Positions 15,434 to 23,978 are shown, counted from the stretch's first letter. The stretch is DNA of 45,102 bases from Deltaproteobacteria bacterium (GCA_021799555.1 JAJZAG010000002.1:1-45102), one strand, 5' to 3'. A program made the numbers and translations. Notes: a model not told the origin generated them from the sequence alone.

Positions 15434-17131
15434 TCAGTTCTCCTCGGCGAGATCGACGTTGGCGCGTGGCGCGGGCGCGGAAGCCGCGCCCTTCGTATGC
15501 TCGGCCGCGAGCCGTATTTCAATTGTGCGTTTCAGCTCCGCCTTTTTTATCTTGCCGACATTGGTCAGCGGCATCACATCGATCACCTCGAGCCGCTCAG
15601 GAAATTTGAAGCGCGCAAGCCCGCGTTGCGCCAAATGGACCGATAGCTCTTCGAGCGACAGCGAGCCTCCCGGAGCGAGCTTCACAAATGCGCAGACCTT
15701 TTCGCCAAGCCGTGGGTCGGGCATCGCGACCACGGCTGCGGCGCTGACGGCGGGATGCGCGATAATGTGGGATTCGATCTCTTCGGCGCTGATCTTCTCG
15801 CCGCCGCGATTGATTTGGTCCTTAATGCGCCCCTCGACGATCAAGTTTCCGGACGGCGTTTGCCGTACCAGATCGCCAGTGCGGTAGAATCCATCGGCGG
15901 TAAATGCCGCGCGATTGGCGTCGGCGGCGCGATAGTAGCCGCGAATCGTGCTCGGCCCGCGGCACCATAGCTCTCCGGTCTCGCCCGCGGCCACTTCGGT
16001 CCCGTCGGCGCGCACGACGCGGATTTCATCGTCGGGCGAAACCGGACGTCCCTGCGTTGTGCACGCAACGTCGTCGCTTTCGTCGAGACGTGTATAGCAG
16101 ATTAGTCCTTCGCTCATACCAAGCACTTGCTGCACCTGCAGATGGGGGAATACGCGCCGGAGCGCGCGCGCAGTCGGCTCCTGAAGCCGCTGTCCGCCCA
16201 CGCTGATCACGCGCAGCGTCGCGAAACCGTGCCGGTCGCGCTCGGCGAGGCCGAGGATCGAAAGTGCGATCGCCGGGACGCAGGGCAGATGCGTGATTTG
16301 TTCGGCGTCCGCGACTCGCATGAGGTCGGAGGCGTTCGTCGATTCGGAAAAGATTGTGGCAGCGCCGCTCAGCAAGGCGCCCACCAGCCCCGGCGCTCCA
16401 AGGGGGAAGTGATGTTCCACCGGCAACGCGAGCAGCAACCGCGTCGCGGGATTGAACCCGCACACGGCGGCGCAGGCTTCAGCGCTACAAAGATAATCGG
16501 CGTGACTGCGCGGGATCAGCTTTGGCAGTCCGGTGGTTCCACCGGAGAGCAGCAGGATTGACACGTCGAATGGATCCCCGCCGCGCGAACCGATTGGCGG
16601 CCCCGGTTCAGCTACGGAGCCGAAATCAATCCCGCCTTCGGCGGGCTCGGTCGTCAGGATGATTCTGAGTTCCGGCGCGCGCCGGCGCAACTCGCGTGCC
16701 AGCGCGACATGATCGAAACCGCGGTAGGTGGGCGCAACGGCGATCGCGACAGGCTTGGCTAGCGTAATCAGATATTCGAGTTCGGCTTGCCGGAGCGCCG
16801 GCAGCGCCATCACCGGTATCGCGCCGATCTCCGCGCACGCGACCAGCAGCGTCGCAAACTCGACGCGATTCGGAAGCTGTACGATAATCCGGTCGCCACG
16901 CTTGATCCCGCGCCGTTCGAGGGTCGCCGCGATCCGCGACGACTCTTCGAGCAGCGCCGCGAAACTAATCGCGCGCCGGGCGTCTCTGATCGCGATCGCA
17001 TCGGGGCGCTCGGCGGCATGGCGCCGAGCGGCATCGCCGATTGCCTGAGCGAGAGTCTGGCGCCGCCAGCATCCTGCGCGAAGGTAGCGTTCGGCGTCGG
17101 CGGTCGGAATTGGGATATAATCCTCGAGCAT
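15434..17131 (-). CDS. AMP-dependent acid ligase, EntE/DhbE-like
   Basis: A 565-residue adenylate-forming enzyme. The P-loop-like Leu-Leu-Ser-Gly-Gly-Thr-Thr-Gly-Leu-Pro-Lys lies near residues 194-204. Met-Ser-Glu-Gly is near 344. The hinge is in Asp-Gly-Phe-Tyr-Arg-Thr-Gly-Asp, and Gly-Arg-x-Lys-Asp-Gln-Ile-Asn-Arg-Gly-Gly-Glu-Lys-Ile follows. The last segment and Gly-Leu-Ile-Cys-Tyr-Thr closely resemble dihydroxybenzoate-AMP ligases, so an aryl acid is a reasonable substrate guess. No carrier protein gene is nearby, so the product may be an acyl-CoA or a free adenylate. The ATG overlaps the TetR stop by one base (TAATG), giving translational coupling. The C-terminal Ala/Pro-rich tail of about 30 residues is unusual. 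Confidence 0.88.
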   Translation of the reverse strand: MLEDYIPIPTADAERYLRAGCWRRQTLAQAIGDAARRHAAERPDAIAIRDARRAISFAALLEESSRIAATLERRGIKRGDRIIVQLPNRVEFATLLVACAEIGAIPVMALPALRQAELEYLITLAKPVAIAVAPTYRGFDHVALARELRRRAPELRIILTTEPAEGGIDFGSVAEPGPPIGSRGGDPFDVSILLLSGGTTGLPKLIPRSHADYLCSAEACAAVCGFNPATRLLLALPVEHHFPLGAPGLVGALLSGAATIFSESTNASDLMRVADAEQITHLPCVPAIALSILGLAERDRHGFATLRVISVGGQRLQEPTARALRRVFPHLQVQQVLGMSEGLICYTRLDESDDVACTTQGRPVSPDDEIRVVRADGTEVAAGETGELWCRGPSTIRGYYRAADANRAAFTADGFYRTGDLVRQTPSGNLIVEGRIKDQINRGGEKISAEEIESHIIAHPAVSAAAVVAMPDPRLGEKVCAFVKLAPGGSLSLEELSVHLAQRGLARFKFPERLEVIDVMPLTNVGKIKKAELKRTIEIRLAAEHTKGAASAPAPRANVDLAEEN

Positions 17132-17859
17132 TATGGTTTTTGCGGCGATACGCTGATCGGGCGAACACTCTTCGGAAGTTGTGGCGCGGACGTCGGGTGA
17201 CGGTCCTCGATCGCGCCCTCGACCATAAAGTAAACCTCATCCATGATTCTGGCGCGCTGCTCGAAGTCACGGCCTGGTTCGTACCAGGTATAGAACCAGT
17301 TCATCGCTCCAAACAAAAGCGACGTTATAATTCGGCTGCGTTCCCGATCCAGCGGAGCGCCCCGTTCTTCAGCGAGTTGATCGAGCAACTTACGGCACAT
17401 CCGCGAGTACTCGCGTTTGAGCCGAGCGATGTCGTTTTGGTAGCGTCCGGAGAGCGAATCCGCCTCGCGAACCAGAACCTTCATCTCCGCGAGGTTGCCC
17501 ATGTGGTATTCGAGATGGGCGGCGATAAATTCCCGCATTCGAGTCTCCGCGTCGGGCGCTGAGCGAGCCGCTTGCTCGGCCCGGCGCAAAAGCGCTTCGA
17601 AGGCGCGGCGCGAGATCAGGTAGAGGATTTCCTCTTTGTTCCGCAGGTAATAATAGATGCGCGGAAACGAGATTCGCGCACGCGCCGCGATATCCCGTAT
17701 CGTGGCCAAGCCAAAGCTTTTTTCGGCAAACACGGCGGCGGCGGCACGCAGGATATGATCGATATTGGCGTCGTAACGTTCGTCTGGAGCGAGCGCGCGC
17801 GAAGCGGGTTTGATCCGGGTCACGCGCCGGACGGCGGGTTGAACGATGGCTTTTTTCAA
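17131..17859 (-). CDS. TetR-family transcriptional regulator
   Basis: A 242-residue regulator. The N-terminal helix-turn-helix is clear: Ile-Leu-Arg-Ala-Ala-Ala-Ala-Val-Phe, then Thr-Ile-Arg-Asp-Ile-Ala and Tyr-Tyr-Tyr-Leu-Arg-Asn-Lys-Glu-Glu-Ile-Leu. The C-terminal part is an all-helical ligand-binding and dimerisation domain. The frame is open to a TTG at 17907. The TTG at 17859 is chosen because GGGAGG lies nine bases before it. The stop codon overlaps the ligase ATG, so this regulator is co-expressed with the ligase and the HDO. It probably controls them in response to their substrate or product. Confidence 0.85.
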   Translation of the reverse strand: MKKAIVQPAVRRVTRIKPASRALAPDERYDANIDHILRAAAAVFAEKSFGLATIRDIAARARISFPRIYYYLRNKEEILYLISRRAFEALLRRAEQAARSAPDAETRMREFIAAHLEYHMGNLAEMKVLVREADSLSGRYQNDIARLKREYSRMCRKLLDQLAEERGAPLDRERSRIITSLLFGAMNWFYTWYEPGRDFEQRARIMDEVYFMVEGAIEDRHPTSAPQLPKSVRPISVSPQKP

Positions 17860-17937
17860 ATGAAATGCCTCCCGCCCAAGGTTTGCCCGCCCCGCCCGCG
17901 AACGCAAGCCGTCGAAGCTTGCCGCATCCCGCCCCAG

Positions 17938-18300
17938 CTAAGCGGCGACCGGCGTGACCGCGACTGAGACCGCCTGCCAAATTCCGCCGCGCTTGGAAAA
18001 AACCCGCAGGAAGCGCTGATCGGTGTGGTGGTCATCGAACTCCAATTGAAGCCGTCCGCGGCTGATGCCGGTGTCTCCGAACACATGCACGAATTGCCCG
18101 CTGAATGTCACCGATCCTGCCCGCCCTGGCGGGTTAACCATAAGGATCGCTTTTGTGACGAGTTGACCTAAAGCGGTCCAACCGGTGAAGTCATCTGCAA
18201 GGATGTGAGCCAGCGGGGTGCGGTCGTGGCGCCGATACGCATCGTTCCACTCGTTGTCCAGACGCAGTATCTGCGCCTCATCGTCTGTTTGCGTGCCCAC
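17938..18300 (-). CDS. SnoaL/DUF4440-like NTF2-fold protein
   Basis: A 120-residue single-domain protein starting with GTG after a GGGGG ribosome site. The pattern fits DUF4440/NTF2-like proteins. Asp-Asn-Glu-Trp-Asn-Asp-Ala lies in the first helix, Ala-Asp-Asp-Phe-Thr-Gly-Trp follows the second, Gly-Asp-Thr-Gly-Ile-Ser-Arg-Gly is in the middle, and Arg-Phe-Leu-Arg-Val-Phe-x-Lys-x-Gly-Gly-x-Trp-Gln forms the last strands. Such proteins are small binding proteins or isomerase-like enzymes, and the function here is unknown. It lies upstream of the TetR gene on the same strand and may belong to the same transcript. Confidence 0.75.
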   Translation of the reverse strand: MGTQTDDEAQILRLDNEWNDAYRRHDRTPLAHILADDFTGWTALGQLVTKAILMVNPPGRAGSVTFSGQFVHVFGDTGISRGRLQLEFDDHHTDQRFLRVFSKRGGIWQAVSVAVTPVAA

Positions 18301-18351
18301 AGTCTACCCCCGCCGTCCAAGCTGCGTTCCGCTCAGTGAACCCTCCGCGCC

Positions 18352-18455
18352 GTCATTTCGAGCCATAGGCGAGAAATCGCGAGGCGTTCTCCCTCGACGC
18401 CCACGCCGCGTGCAGCGGGCGCTCGATCGCGATTTCTCTTTTCGGTCGAAATGAC
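18352..18455. repeat. inverted-repeat element with GTCATTTCG ends
   Basis: The left arm GTCATTTCGA ... GAGAAATCGC is mirrored at the right by GCGATTTCTC ... TCGAAATGAC. The arms enclose about 50 bp. It lies between the PaaA-like gene and the DUF4440-like gene and could fold into a long hairpin that weakens read-through between them. A one-sided relative may be present near 5800-5832. Confidence 0.65.
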
Positions 18456-18480
18456 AGACGCGATCTCGTGGCATCGCGGG

Positions 18481-19224
18481 TCACAGATAGAGGCGGCCGG
18501 CGGTTGGGTCCGGAATGGGAATTTCGAGCTTGGTCAGCAGGTTGTTGACCTCGGCTTCGAACTCCGCGCGCATCTGTTCGTTGCTGCGGCGCCTGAGTCC
18601 CATCCTGACGTAATCGAATTGCCGCTTCGAGCCCGACTTGCCGAACATATCGAGCCCGGCCGGATACCACTTGGCGAGATGCTTGATCAGCAACGCGCGC
18701 CCGCGCTCGCCTTCGCGCTCCAAATGGCGGCGCATCAGCCGATAGCCGAACGCTGCGTGACCGAGTTCTTCGCGATAAACCCGTTCCGCGATTTTGGCGA
18801 GAGGTTGATAAGAGCATCCCACCCACTCGTAGCCCATGTACGCGCCCTGCCGGTCGGCGAAAAAACTGAACAGTCCGTATTCGATCCAATCCTGCGCCTG
18901 GTCGCGCATTTCGAAAATATAGATCGGCATTGGCGTTGCCATGAAGGCATCATCGACGCTTACGCCGAGGTCGCCGAGCAGATGCATCCAATAGCTCGCG
19001 TGGCGGACCTCGTCGGACCAAAACGCGGCGTACTCGGCCTTGTCTTCGGGGGTGGGCGCGAGCGCGAGCGGCTTAAGGAGCGTGCGCTCAGGCATCAGCA
19101 TGTATTCCGACTCGATTCGCGACTGAATCGAGAGCATCCGGATGAGCAGATACTTGTACGCGGCTGGCAAGTTGCCGGGGCCGGTGAATTTTACCGCTTC
19201 GGCTTGTTCGGTCGGATTTTGCAA
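18481..19224 (-). CDS. stand-alone PaaA-like ferritin-fold diiron protein
   Basis: A 247-residue helical protein related to the phenylacetyl-CoA epoxygenase subunit PaaA. Ligand candidates form the usual carboxylate-bridged diiron set. They are Glu40 in the first helix, Glu72-x2-His75 (Asp-Glu-Val-Arg-His), Glu115, and Glu153-x2-His156 (Glu-Glu-Leu-Gly-His). None of paaB, paaC, paaD or paaE is nearby, so it is not a standard epoxygenase operon. The start is a TTG with GAGGAA eight bases upstream. The SDR genes upstream on the same strand suggest an oxidative pathway. The substrate is unknown. Confidence 0.82.
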   Translation of the reverse strand: MQNPTEQAEAVKFTGPGNLPAAYKYLLIRMLSIQSRIESEYMLMPERTLLKPLALAPTPEDKAEYAAFWSDEVRHASYWMHLLGDLGVSVDDAFMATPMPIYIFEMRDQAQDWIEYGLFSFFADRQGAYMGYEWVGCSYQPLAKIAERVYREELGHAAFGYRLMRRHLEREGERGRALLIKHLAKWYPAGLDMFGKSGSKRQFDYVRMGLRRRSNEQMRAEFEAEVNNLLTKLEIPIPDPTAGRLYL

Positions 19225-19315
19225 TCCCGTGTTCCTCGCGAGCAGCGCTGTGTCATGTTCTGAACGTTGGTTCAGTTAACCATCTCGGGACTGAAACGGC
19301 AAGCGATTCTGAAGG

Positions 19316-20089
19316 CTATCCCGCCATCGTAAGTCCGCCGCTGATGCTGATGACCTGTCCGGTCGCGTAATCGGAGTCGGACGAGGCGAAAAACGCGACT
19401 GCGCCGGCAAGATCCTCGGGCTTACCCAGCCGGCGAAACGGAATTCCCCGCGCCATCGATTCGAGCACGCCCTCGCGTCCCGCCATCGCGTCGCGCAGCA
19501 GCGCGGTTTCCGTTGGTCCCGGACACACGACGTTGACGTTAACGTTGTACCGGGCCAGTTCGCGCGCCAGCGTTTTCGAAAAGCCGATGATCGCCGCCTT
19601 GCAGCCGGCATAGACGGCCTCGCCGGTCGAGCCGACGCGTCCCGCATCCGAGGCGATCGAGACGATCTTTCCGGCGCCGCGTGCTTTCATTCGCGGCGCG
19701 ATCGCGCGGCAGCAATTAAGCACGCCGCGATAGTTAATCGCGATAATTTTATCCCAGGTCTCCGGCGCACTTTCGATAAATGGCTCGAGCTTGTCCCATC
19801 CTGCGTTGTTCACCAGGATGTCGATCGCGCCGAGCTCACGCTCTGTCACAGCCGCGGCGGCCTCTGCGTCGCCCAGGTTGGTAACGTCGAGCTTGACGGC
19901 GAGCGCCTTTGCGCCGGCGGAGCGCAACTCGGCGGCGGTGCTTTCCGCCGCGGCGGCGTTGATATCAGCGATCGCAACGGCGGCGCCTTCGGCGGCAAGG
20001 CGGGACGCGATCGCGCGGCCGATACCCTGCGCGGCGCCAGTTACGATCGCGACTTTTCCGGCAAGCCGGGTTATCTGCGATGCGGGCAT
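19316..20089 (-). CDS. short-chain dehydrogenase/reductase (SDR)
   Basis: A 257-residue classical SDR that oxidises or reduces an alcohol/ketone with NAD(P). The Rossmann motif Thr-Gly-Ala-Ala-Gln-Gly-Ile-Gly is near residues 16-23. Asn-Asn-Ala-Gly is near 92, and the catalytic Ser and Tyr-x3-Lys (Tyr-Ala-Gly-Cys-Lys) follow. The C-terminal Ser-Gly-Gly-Leu is family-like. GGAGG seven bases before the ATG at 20089 fixes the start; the frame is open further upstream. It lies 22 bp downstream of another SDR on the same strand, so both are probably one transcript. The closest functional types are 3-oxoacyl or 3-hydroxyacyl dehydrogenases. Confidence 0.9.
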   Translation of the reverse strand: MPASQITRLAGKVAIVTGAAQGIGRAIASRLAAEGAAVAIADINAAAAESTAAELRSAGAKALAVKLDVTNLGDAEAAAAVTERELGAIDILVNNAGWDKLEPFIESAPETWDKIIAINYRGVLNCCRAIAPRMKARGAGKIVSIASDAGRVGSTGEAVYAGCKAAIIGFSKTLARELARYNVNVNVVCPGPTETALLRDAMAGREGVLESMARGIPFRRLGKPEDLAGAVAFFASSDSDYATGQVISISGGLTMAG

Positions 20090-20111
20090 TGTCAGCCTCC
20101 GTTTCGCGCGG

Positions 20112-20867
20112 TCAGCGCGCCACCCATCCGCCATCGATTATGAACGGAGCGCCGGTTGCAAAGGTCGCATCGTCGCTGGCAAGGAACAGCGCAGTGCGCG
20201 CGATTTCGTCCGGCGTTCCGATTCTGCCAAACAGCGACAGGCGGTTATTGTCCTGCGCGGTCACTCCGCCTTCTTCAGAGACCCGCTTTACCATCGGCGT
20301 GTCGATCACTCCGGGGCAGATGCAGTTGGCGCGGATGTTATACCGTGCGTATTCGAGCGCGGCGACCCGGGTCAGCGAAATGACGCCGGCCTTGGCCGCG
20401 CAGTATGCGGCCGCGCCTTTAATTGCGACGATTCCCGCGACCGACGCGGTGTTGATAATCGAGCCGCCGCCGCGCTTTATCAGGTGCGGGATGGCGTACT
20501 TCATTCCGAGCCACACGCCGCGAAGATTGATCGCGATCACACGGTCGAATGCGTCTTCACTGAGCTGCGCCATGAAGCCGCCTTCACCCTCGATACCGGC
20601 GTTGTTGTAGTTGATATCGAGTCCGCCGAAGCGGCGCACGGTTTCGTCGGACATCGCGCGCGCATCCTCAGAGTTCGATACGTCGGCGCGCATCGCGAAT
20701 GCGTCGCCGCCGGCGCCGGCGATCGCGGCGGCGGTTTCTTTGGCCGCGCCTTCGTTGACGTCGATCACCGCAACTTTTGCACCCTCGCGCGCGAACAGTG
20801 CCGCGGCCGCGCGGCCCATTCCTGATCCAGCGCCGGTTATCAGCGCAACTTTGCCTGCAAGTCTCAT
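20112..20867 (-). CDS. short-chain dehydrogenase/reductase (SDR)
   Basis: A 251-residue classical SDR. Thr-Gly-Ala-Gly-Ser-Gly-Met-Gly lies near residues 11-18 and Asn-Asn-Ala-Gly-Ile near 89. The catalytic Ser and Tyr-Cys-Ala-Ala-Lys are present, with a Pro-Gly segment after them and a C-terminal Asp-Gly-Gly-Trp. GGGAG upstream of the ATG at 20867 sets the start. The frame continues to 21656, but that extension is antisense to the next SDR gene and is not coding. It leads the minus-strand run of SDR, SDR and PaaA-like genes. Its start faces a divergent SDR across about 144 bp. Confidence 0.9.
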   Translation of the reverse strand: MRLAGKVALITGAGSGMGRAAAALFAREGAKVAVIDVNEGAAKETAAAIAGAGGDAFAMRADVSNSEDARAMSDETVRRFGGLDINYNNAGIEGEGGFMAQLSEDAFDRVIAINLRGVWLGMKYAIPHLIKRGGGSIINTASVAGIVAIKGAAAYCAAKAGVISLTRVAALEYARYNIRANCICPGVIDTPMVKRVSEEGGVTAQDNNRLSLFGRIGTPDEIARTALFLASDDATFATGAPFIIDGGWVAR

Positions 20868-21011
20868 CGTCGTTCTCCCGCGTGGTTCGGCGAATCGATC
20901 CACCGTCACGGCGAACCATACCGCATTCGCCGCCGCGCGCGTTAGCGCGATTTGTAAAGCGGCGCCGCGGATGCTACCCGACGATCGAGCACTGTGAAGG
21001 AGCATGAGCAG

Positions 21012-21815
21012 ATGAAATTTGACGGCAAGATCGGAATCGTAACCGGAGCGGGTTCGGGCATCGGCCGCGCAACCGCGCTCGGATTTGCGGCGCGCGGCGG
21101 AACGGTTGTGGCCGCCGACATCAACGCGGAAAACGCGGCCCGCGTTGCCGAAACGATCGCTGCGCATGGCGGGAAGGCGCTTGCGATGACAGTTGATGTG
21201 ACCCACGCCGCGGATATCGATCGCATGATCGCGGAAACCAAGTCGCAGTTCGGGCGAATCGACTTTCTGCACAACAACGCATTCGGGATGCCCGCCTCCG
21301 CGAGCACCAGCAACGAGGCCGCGGGGCGGCTGGCCGACCTCGAAGACGGCGTATGGAGCTACATGATCGAAGTCGGGCTGACGGCGGTATGGCGCGCGAT
21401 GAAACGGGCACTCCCGATCATGCGCGCGCAAGGCTCTGGCGCGATCGTCAACACGGCGTCGATCTCCGGGATGCGCGCCGACTATGGAATCGCGGCGTAC
21501 AACGCCGCCAAAGCCGGCGTAATCAATTTGACCCGCGTCGGCGCGATTGAATACGCGCGCGACGGGGTGCGCGTCAATTGTGTATGCCCAGGCGCGATTC
21601 ACACGCCGCTGCTCCAACCCGCGCTCGAGATGCCGGGTTTCGCCGAGCGGTTCCACGAGGCAATTCCGATGGGCAGATTGGGCAAACCTGAGGAGATTGC
21701 AAACGTGGTGCTGTTCCTCGCCTCGGATCTCGCGTCGTTCGTTACCGGTGCGGCAATAGTCGCCGACGGCGGTCAGACCGCAAAGACCGGCAGCCCATCG
21801 TTTATGCCGGAGTAG
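21012..21815 (+). CDS. short-chain dehydrogenase/reductase (SDR)
   Basis: A 267-residue classical SDR on the plus strand. The Gly-rich loop Thr-Gly-Ala-Gly-Ser-Gly-Ile-Gly is near residues 11-18. The catalytic Ser and Tyr-Asn-Ala-Ala-Lys follow. The usual Asn-Asn-Ala-Gly is replaced by Asn-Asn-Ala-Phe-Gly, a small variation. GAAGGAG at 20996-21002 precedes the ATG at 21012; a GTG start at 20994 is less likely. It is divergent from the SDR at 20867 and lies upstream of the hotdog thioesterase and the alcohol dehydrogenase. It may share regulation with both sides. The substrate is unknown. Confidence 0.9.
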   Translation: MKFDGKIGIVTGAGSGIGRATALGFAARGGTVVAADINAENAARVAETIAAHGGKALAMTVDVTHAADIDRMIAETKSQFGRIDFLHNNAFGMPASASTSNEAAGRLADLEDGVWSYMIEVGLTAVWRAMKRALPIMRAQGSGAIVNTASISGMRADYGIAAYNAAKAGVINLTRVGAIEYARDGVRVNCVCPGAIHTPLLQPALEMPGFAERFHEAIPMGRLGKPEEIANVVLFLASDLASFVTGAAIVADGGQTAKTGSPSFMPE

Positions 21816-21859
21816 TATTGATTGCGTCGGTCATACCGCGTCCGGCTGACTCTCAAGTC

Positions 21860-21887
21860 TTGACTTTCGCTGCGACGCGACGAATCT
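21860..21887 (+). promoter_or_regulatory. possible promoter before the thioesterase gene
   Basis: TTGACT and GAATCT are spaced by 16 bp upstream of the thioesterase gene. The -35 box is good and the -10 box is poor, so this is tentative. Confidence 0.25.
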
Positions 21888-21908
21888 GAAGCAAGTGTTG
21901 GAGAAACG

Positions 21909-22778
21909 ATGAGCAATATTGACACGCGATCGCGGGAAACCGCGCATACCGAATTCGAATCATGGCTTGGAGTGCGGATGCTTGAGGCGGGCGCCGAAAG
22001 CGCGCGTATCGAACTGCCCTACAAAGAAGAGAACAGCAATCCGGGCCGCCAGGTTCATGGCGGCGTTGTGGCCTCGGCGATGATCGTTGCGGCCGAACGG
22101 GCCGCCAACGCCGATGCGCCCGAGTCGGCGAATCGAGCGCGCGGGATCGTGACCGCAAACGTCGCCTACCTCGCCTCGGCTGTCGGCGAGGCTATTATTG
22201 CCGAAGCTCGTACCCTGCGGCGCGGCAAAGAACTCCGCTACTTGCGCTCCGACGCTGTCAATGCGGAAGGCAAGCCGCTTGGCACCGCGACAATCATCTA
22301 TCGAACCGCGCCGCAGGACGATCCGCCGCCATATCCGTTCTCGGTCGACCGATCGCGCGACGCCGACGGTGAAGTTCTGCCGCTTGGCAAAATGCTGACT
22401 GGGGCGCCGTTCATATCGAAAGTCGGAATTTCGGCCGTACAGATGAAAGACGGCGTCGCACGACTTAACCTCGCCCCGCGCGAGGAAAATCTCGACCGCG
22501 ACGGACGCGTGCACGACGGTGTCGTCGCAGCGCTGCTCGACACCTGCGGATCGATTGCGGCGTGGTCGCTAGTCACGCCGAAGCGGGGACTGCGCGCTTC
22601 GACGGTTGCGATTGACGTCAACTATATCAACCGCGCGCCGAGCGTCGAGCTTATCGCGCGCGCCGTAACGACCGGCGCTAGGCGGGAGATCTTTTTCAAT
22701 CGCGTGGAAATCGAAACCGCCGATGGGTTGCGAATCGCCGATGGGACGGTGATCTACCGGATTGTAATTCCCGACTAG
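21909..22778 (+). CDS. PaaI-like thioesterase with two hotdog domains
   Basis: A 289-residue protein made of two hotdog folds in tandem. The first (about residues 15-135) has Val-His-Gly-Gly-Val-Val-Ala-Ser. The second (about 160-289) has Val-His-Asp-Gly-Val-Val-Ala-Ala-Leu-Leu-Asp, the usual acyl-CoA thioesterase helix motif. GGAGAAACG precedes the ATG. The protein should hydrolyse an acyl- or aryl-CoA thioester in the cytosol. The alcohol dehydrogenase starts 9 bp downstream, so the two are co-transcribed. Together with the SDR upstream this suggests turnover of CoA-linked intermediates. Confidence 0.85.
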   Translation: MSNIDTRSRETAHTEFESWLGVRMLEAGAESARIELPYKEENSNPGRQVHGGVVASAMIVAAERAANADAPESANRARGIVTANVAYLASAVGEAIIAEARTLRRGKELRYLRSDAVNAEGKPLGTATIIYRTAPQDDPPPYPFSVDRSRDADGEVLPLGKMLTGAPFISKVGISAVQMKDGVARLNLAPREENLDRDGRVHDGVVAALLDTCGSIAAWSLVTPKRGLRASTVAIDVNYINRAPSVELIARAVTTGARREIFFNRVEIETADGLRIADGTVIYRIVIPD

Positions 22779-22787
22779 AGGTGCGTG

Positions 22788-23888
22788 ATGGCGAAAGCGA
22801 CAAGCGCTGCGATCATTCAGACGGGGCCGCGCAAGCTTGAGATGCGCGAGTTTCCGATTCCCGAAACTCACGAGGACGATGCGCTGTTGCGCGTCGAGGC
22901 CTGCGGTATTTGCGGCAGCGATTACGAGCAATATGCGGGAGCGTTTGTCGGGATGCGGATGCCGGTGATCCCAGGACACGAACCGCTGGGGTTTATCGAA
23001 AAGATCGGACCGGTCGCGGCGCGCCGCTGGGGTGTGAAGGAGGGCGACCGCGTTGCGGTCGAAGTACTATTGCCGTGCGGGTTCTGCGAGAACTGCCGCG
23101 CCGGAGCTTACCGGCTGTGCAACGGCAAGGGAAGGATGTCGGCATACGGTTATACGCCGATCGAAATTCCACCCGCGCTGTGGGGTGGTTACGCGCAGCA
23201 TATGTATCTTGACCCGCACACTATCGTGCACAAGGTTGCCGCCGACATACCTGCGGAACTCGCGGTGATGTTCAATCCGCTCGGCGCGGGGATTCGATGG
23301 GCGGTGCAGCTTCCGGGCACCACGATCGGCGACACGATCGCGATTCTCGGTCCGGGACAGCGCGGGCTTTCGAGCGTGATCGCTGCGCGCGAGGCGGGCG
23401 CCGCGATGATCATAGTTACCGGTCTCAAACGCGATGCGAAGAAACTTGCGCTGGCGCGAGAGTTCGGCGCGACCCATACGATCGTGGCCGACGAGCAGGA
23501 TCCCGTTGCGGTCGTCCGTGATCTGACTGGCGGGCGCGGAGTCGATGTGGTCGTGGACGTCACTGCGTATGCGACCGTTGCGGTGACGCAGGCAATCGAC
23601 ATGGTACGCCGCTCGGGGACGATTGTGCTGGCGGGAACCAAGGGTCCCAAGCCCGTGGACAATCTGTTCTCGGACAAGATTGTGACCCGGGAGATCCGAG
23701 TGCAGGGCGCGATGGGCGTGGATTTTCGCGCCTATAGGCCCGCGGTCCGGTTGATCGAGTCGCGGCGGTATCCGCTCGAGAAGATGCACACGCATACGGT
23801 GGCGCTCGCCGATGCCGAGCGCGCAATCAAGCTGCTCGCGGGCGAAGTGCCGGGCGAGGACGCAATCCATATAGTGCTCAAGCCTTGA
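22788..23888 (+). CDS. zinc-dependent alcohol dehydrogenase (MDR family)
   Basis: A 366-residue medium-chain dehydrogenase. Catalytic zinc residues are Cys42 in Gly-Ile-Cys-Gly-Ser-Asp, and His64-Glu65 in Gly-His-Glu. A structural zinc lobe is seen as Pro-Cys-Gly-Phe-Cys-Glu-Asn-Cys ... Leu-Cys around residues 95-112. The cofactor Rossmann loop Gly-Pro-Gly-Gln-Arg-Gly lies near 186. The ATG at 22788 follows GAGGTG; a GTG three bases earlier is possible. It overlaps no other gene and ends the plus-strand set of SDR, thioesterase and dehydrogenase. The alcohol substrate is unknown. Confidence 0.92.
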   Translation: MAKATSAAIIQTGPRKLEMREFPIPETHEDDALLRVEACGICGSDYEQYAGAFVGMRMPVIPGHEPLGFIEKIGPVAARRWGVKEGDRVAVEVLLPCGFCENCRAGAYRLCNGKGRMSAYGYTPIEIPPALWGGYAQHMYLDPHTIVHKVAADIPAELAVMFNPLGAGIRWAVQLPGTTIGDTIAILGPGQRGLSSVIAAREAGAAMIIVTGLKRDAKKLALAREFGATHTIVADEQDPVAVVRDLTGGRGVDVVVDVTAYATVAVTQAIDMVRRSGTIVLAGTKGPKPVDNLFSDKIVTREIRVQGAMGVDFRAYRPAVRLIESRRYPLEKMHTHTVALADAERAIKLLAGEVPGEDAIHIVLKP

Positions 23889-23978
23889 ACCGCGTGTCAG
23901 ATCTGTAACGGTGCATATCATCCGAGCCTTGCGGAGAGCGGGAGAGCGTCCGGCGGCGAGAGATTGCCACGGCGTAGC

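Noticed and set aside
20868..21656. N-terminal extension of the minus-strand SDR frame
   Set aside because: It is antisense to the SDR at 21012-21815, while a proper ribosome site and family start lie at 20867.
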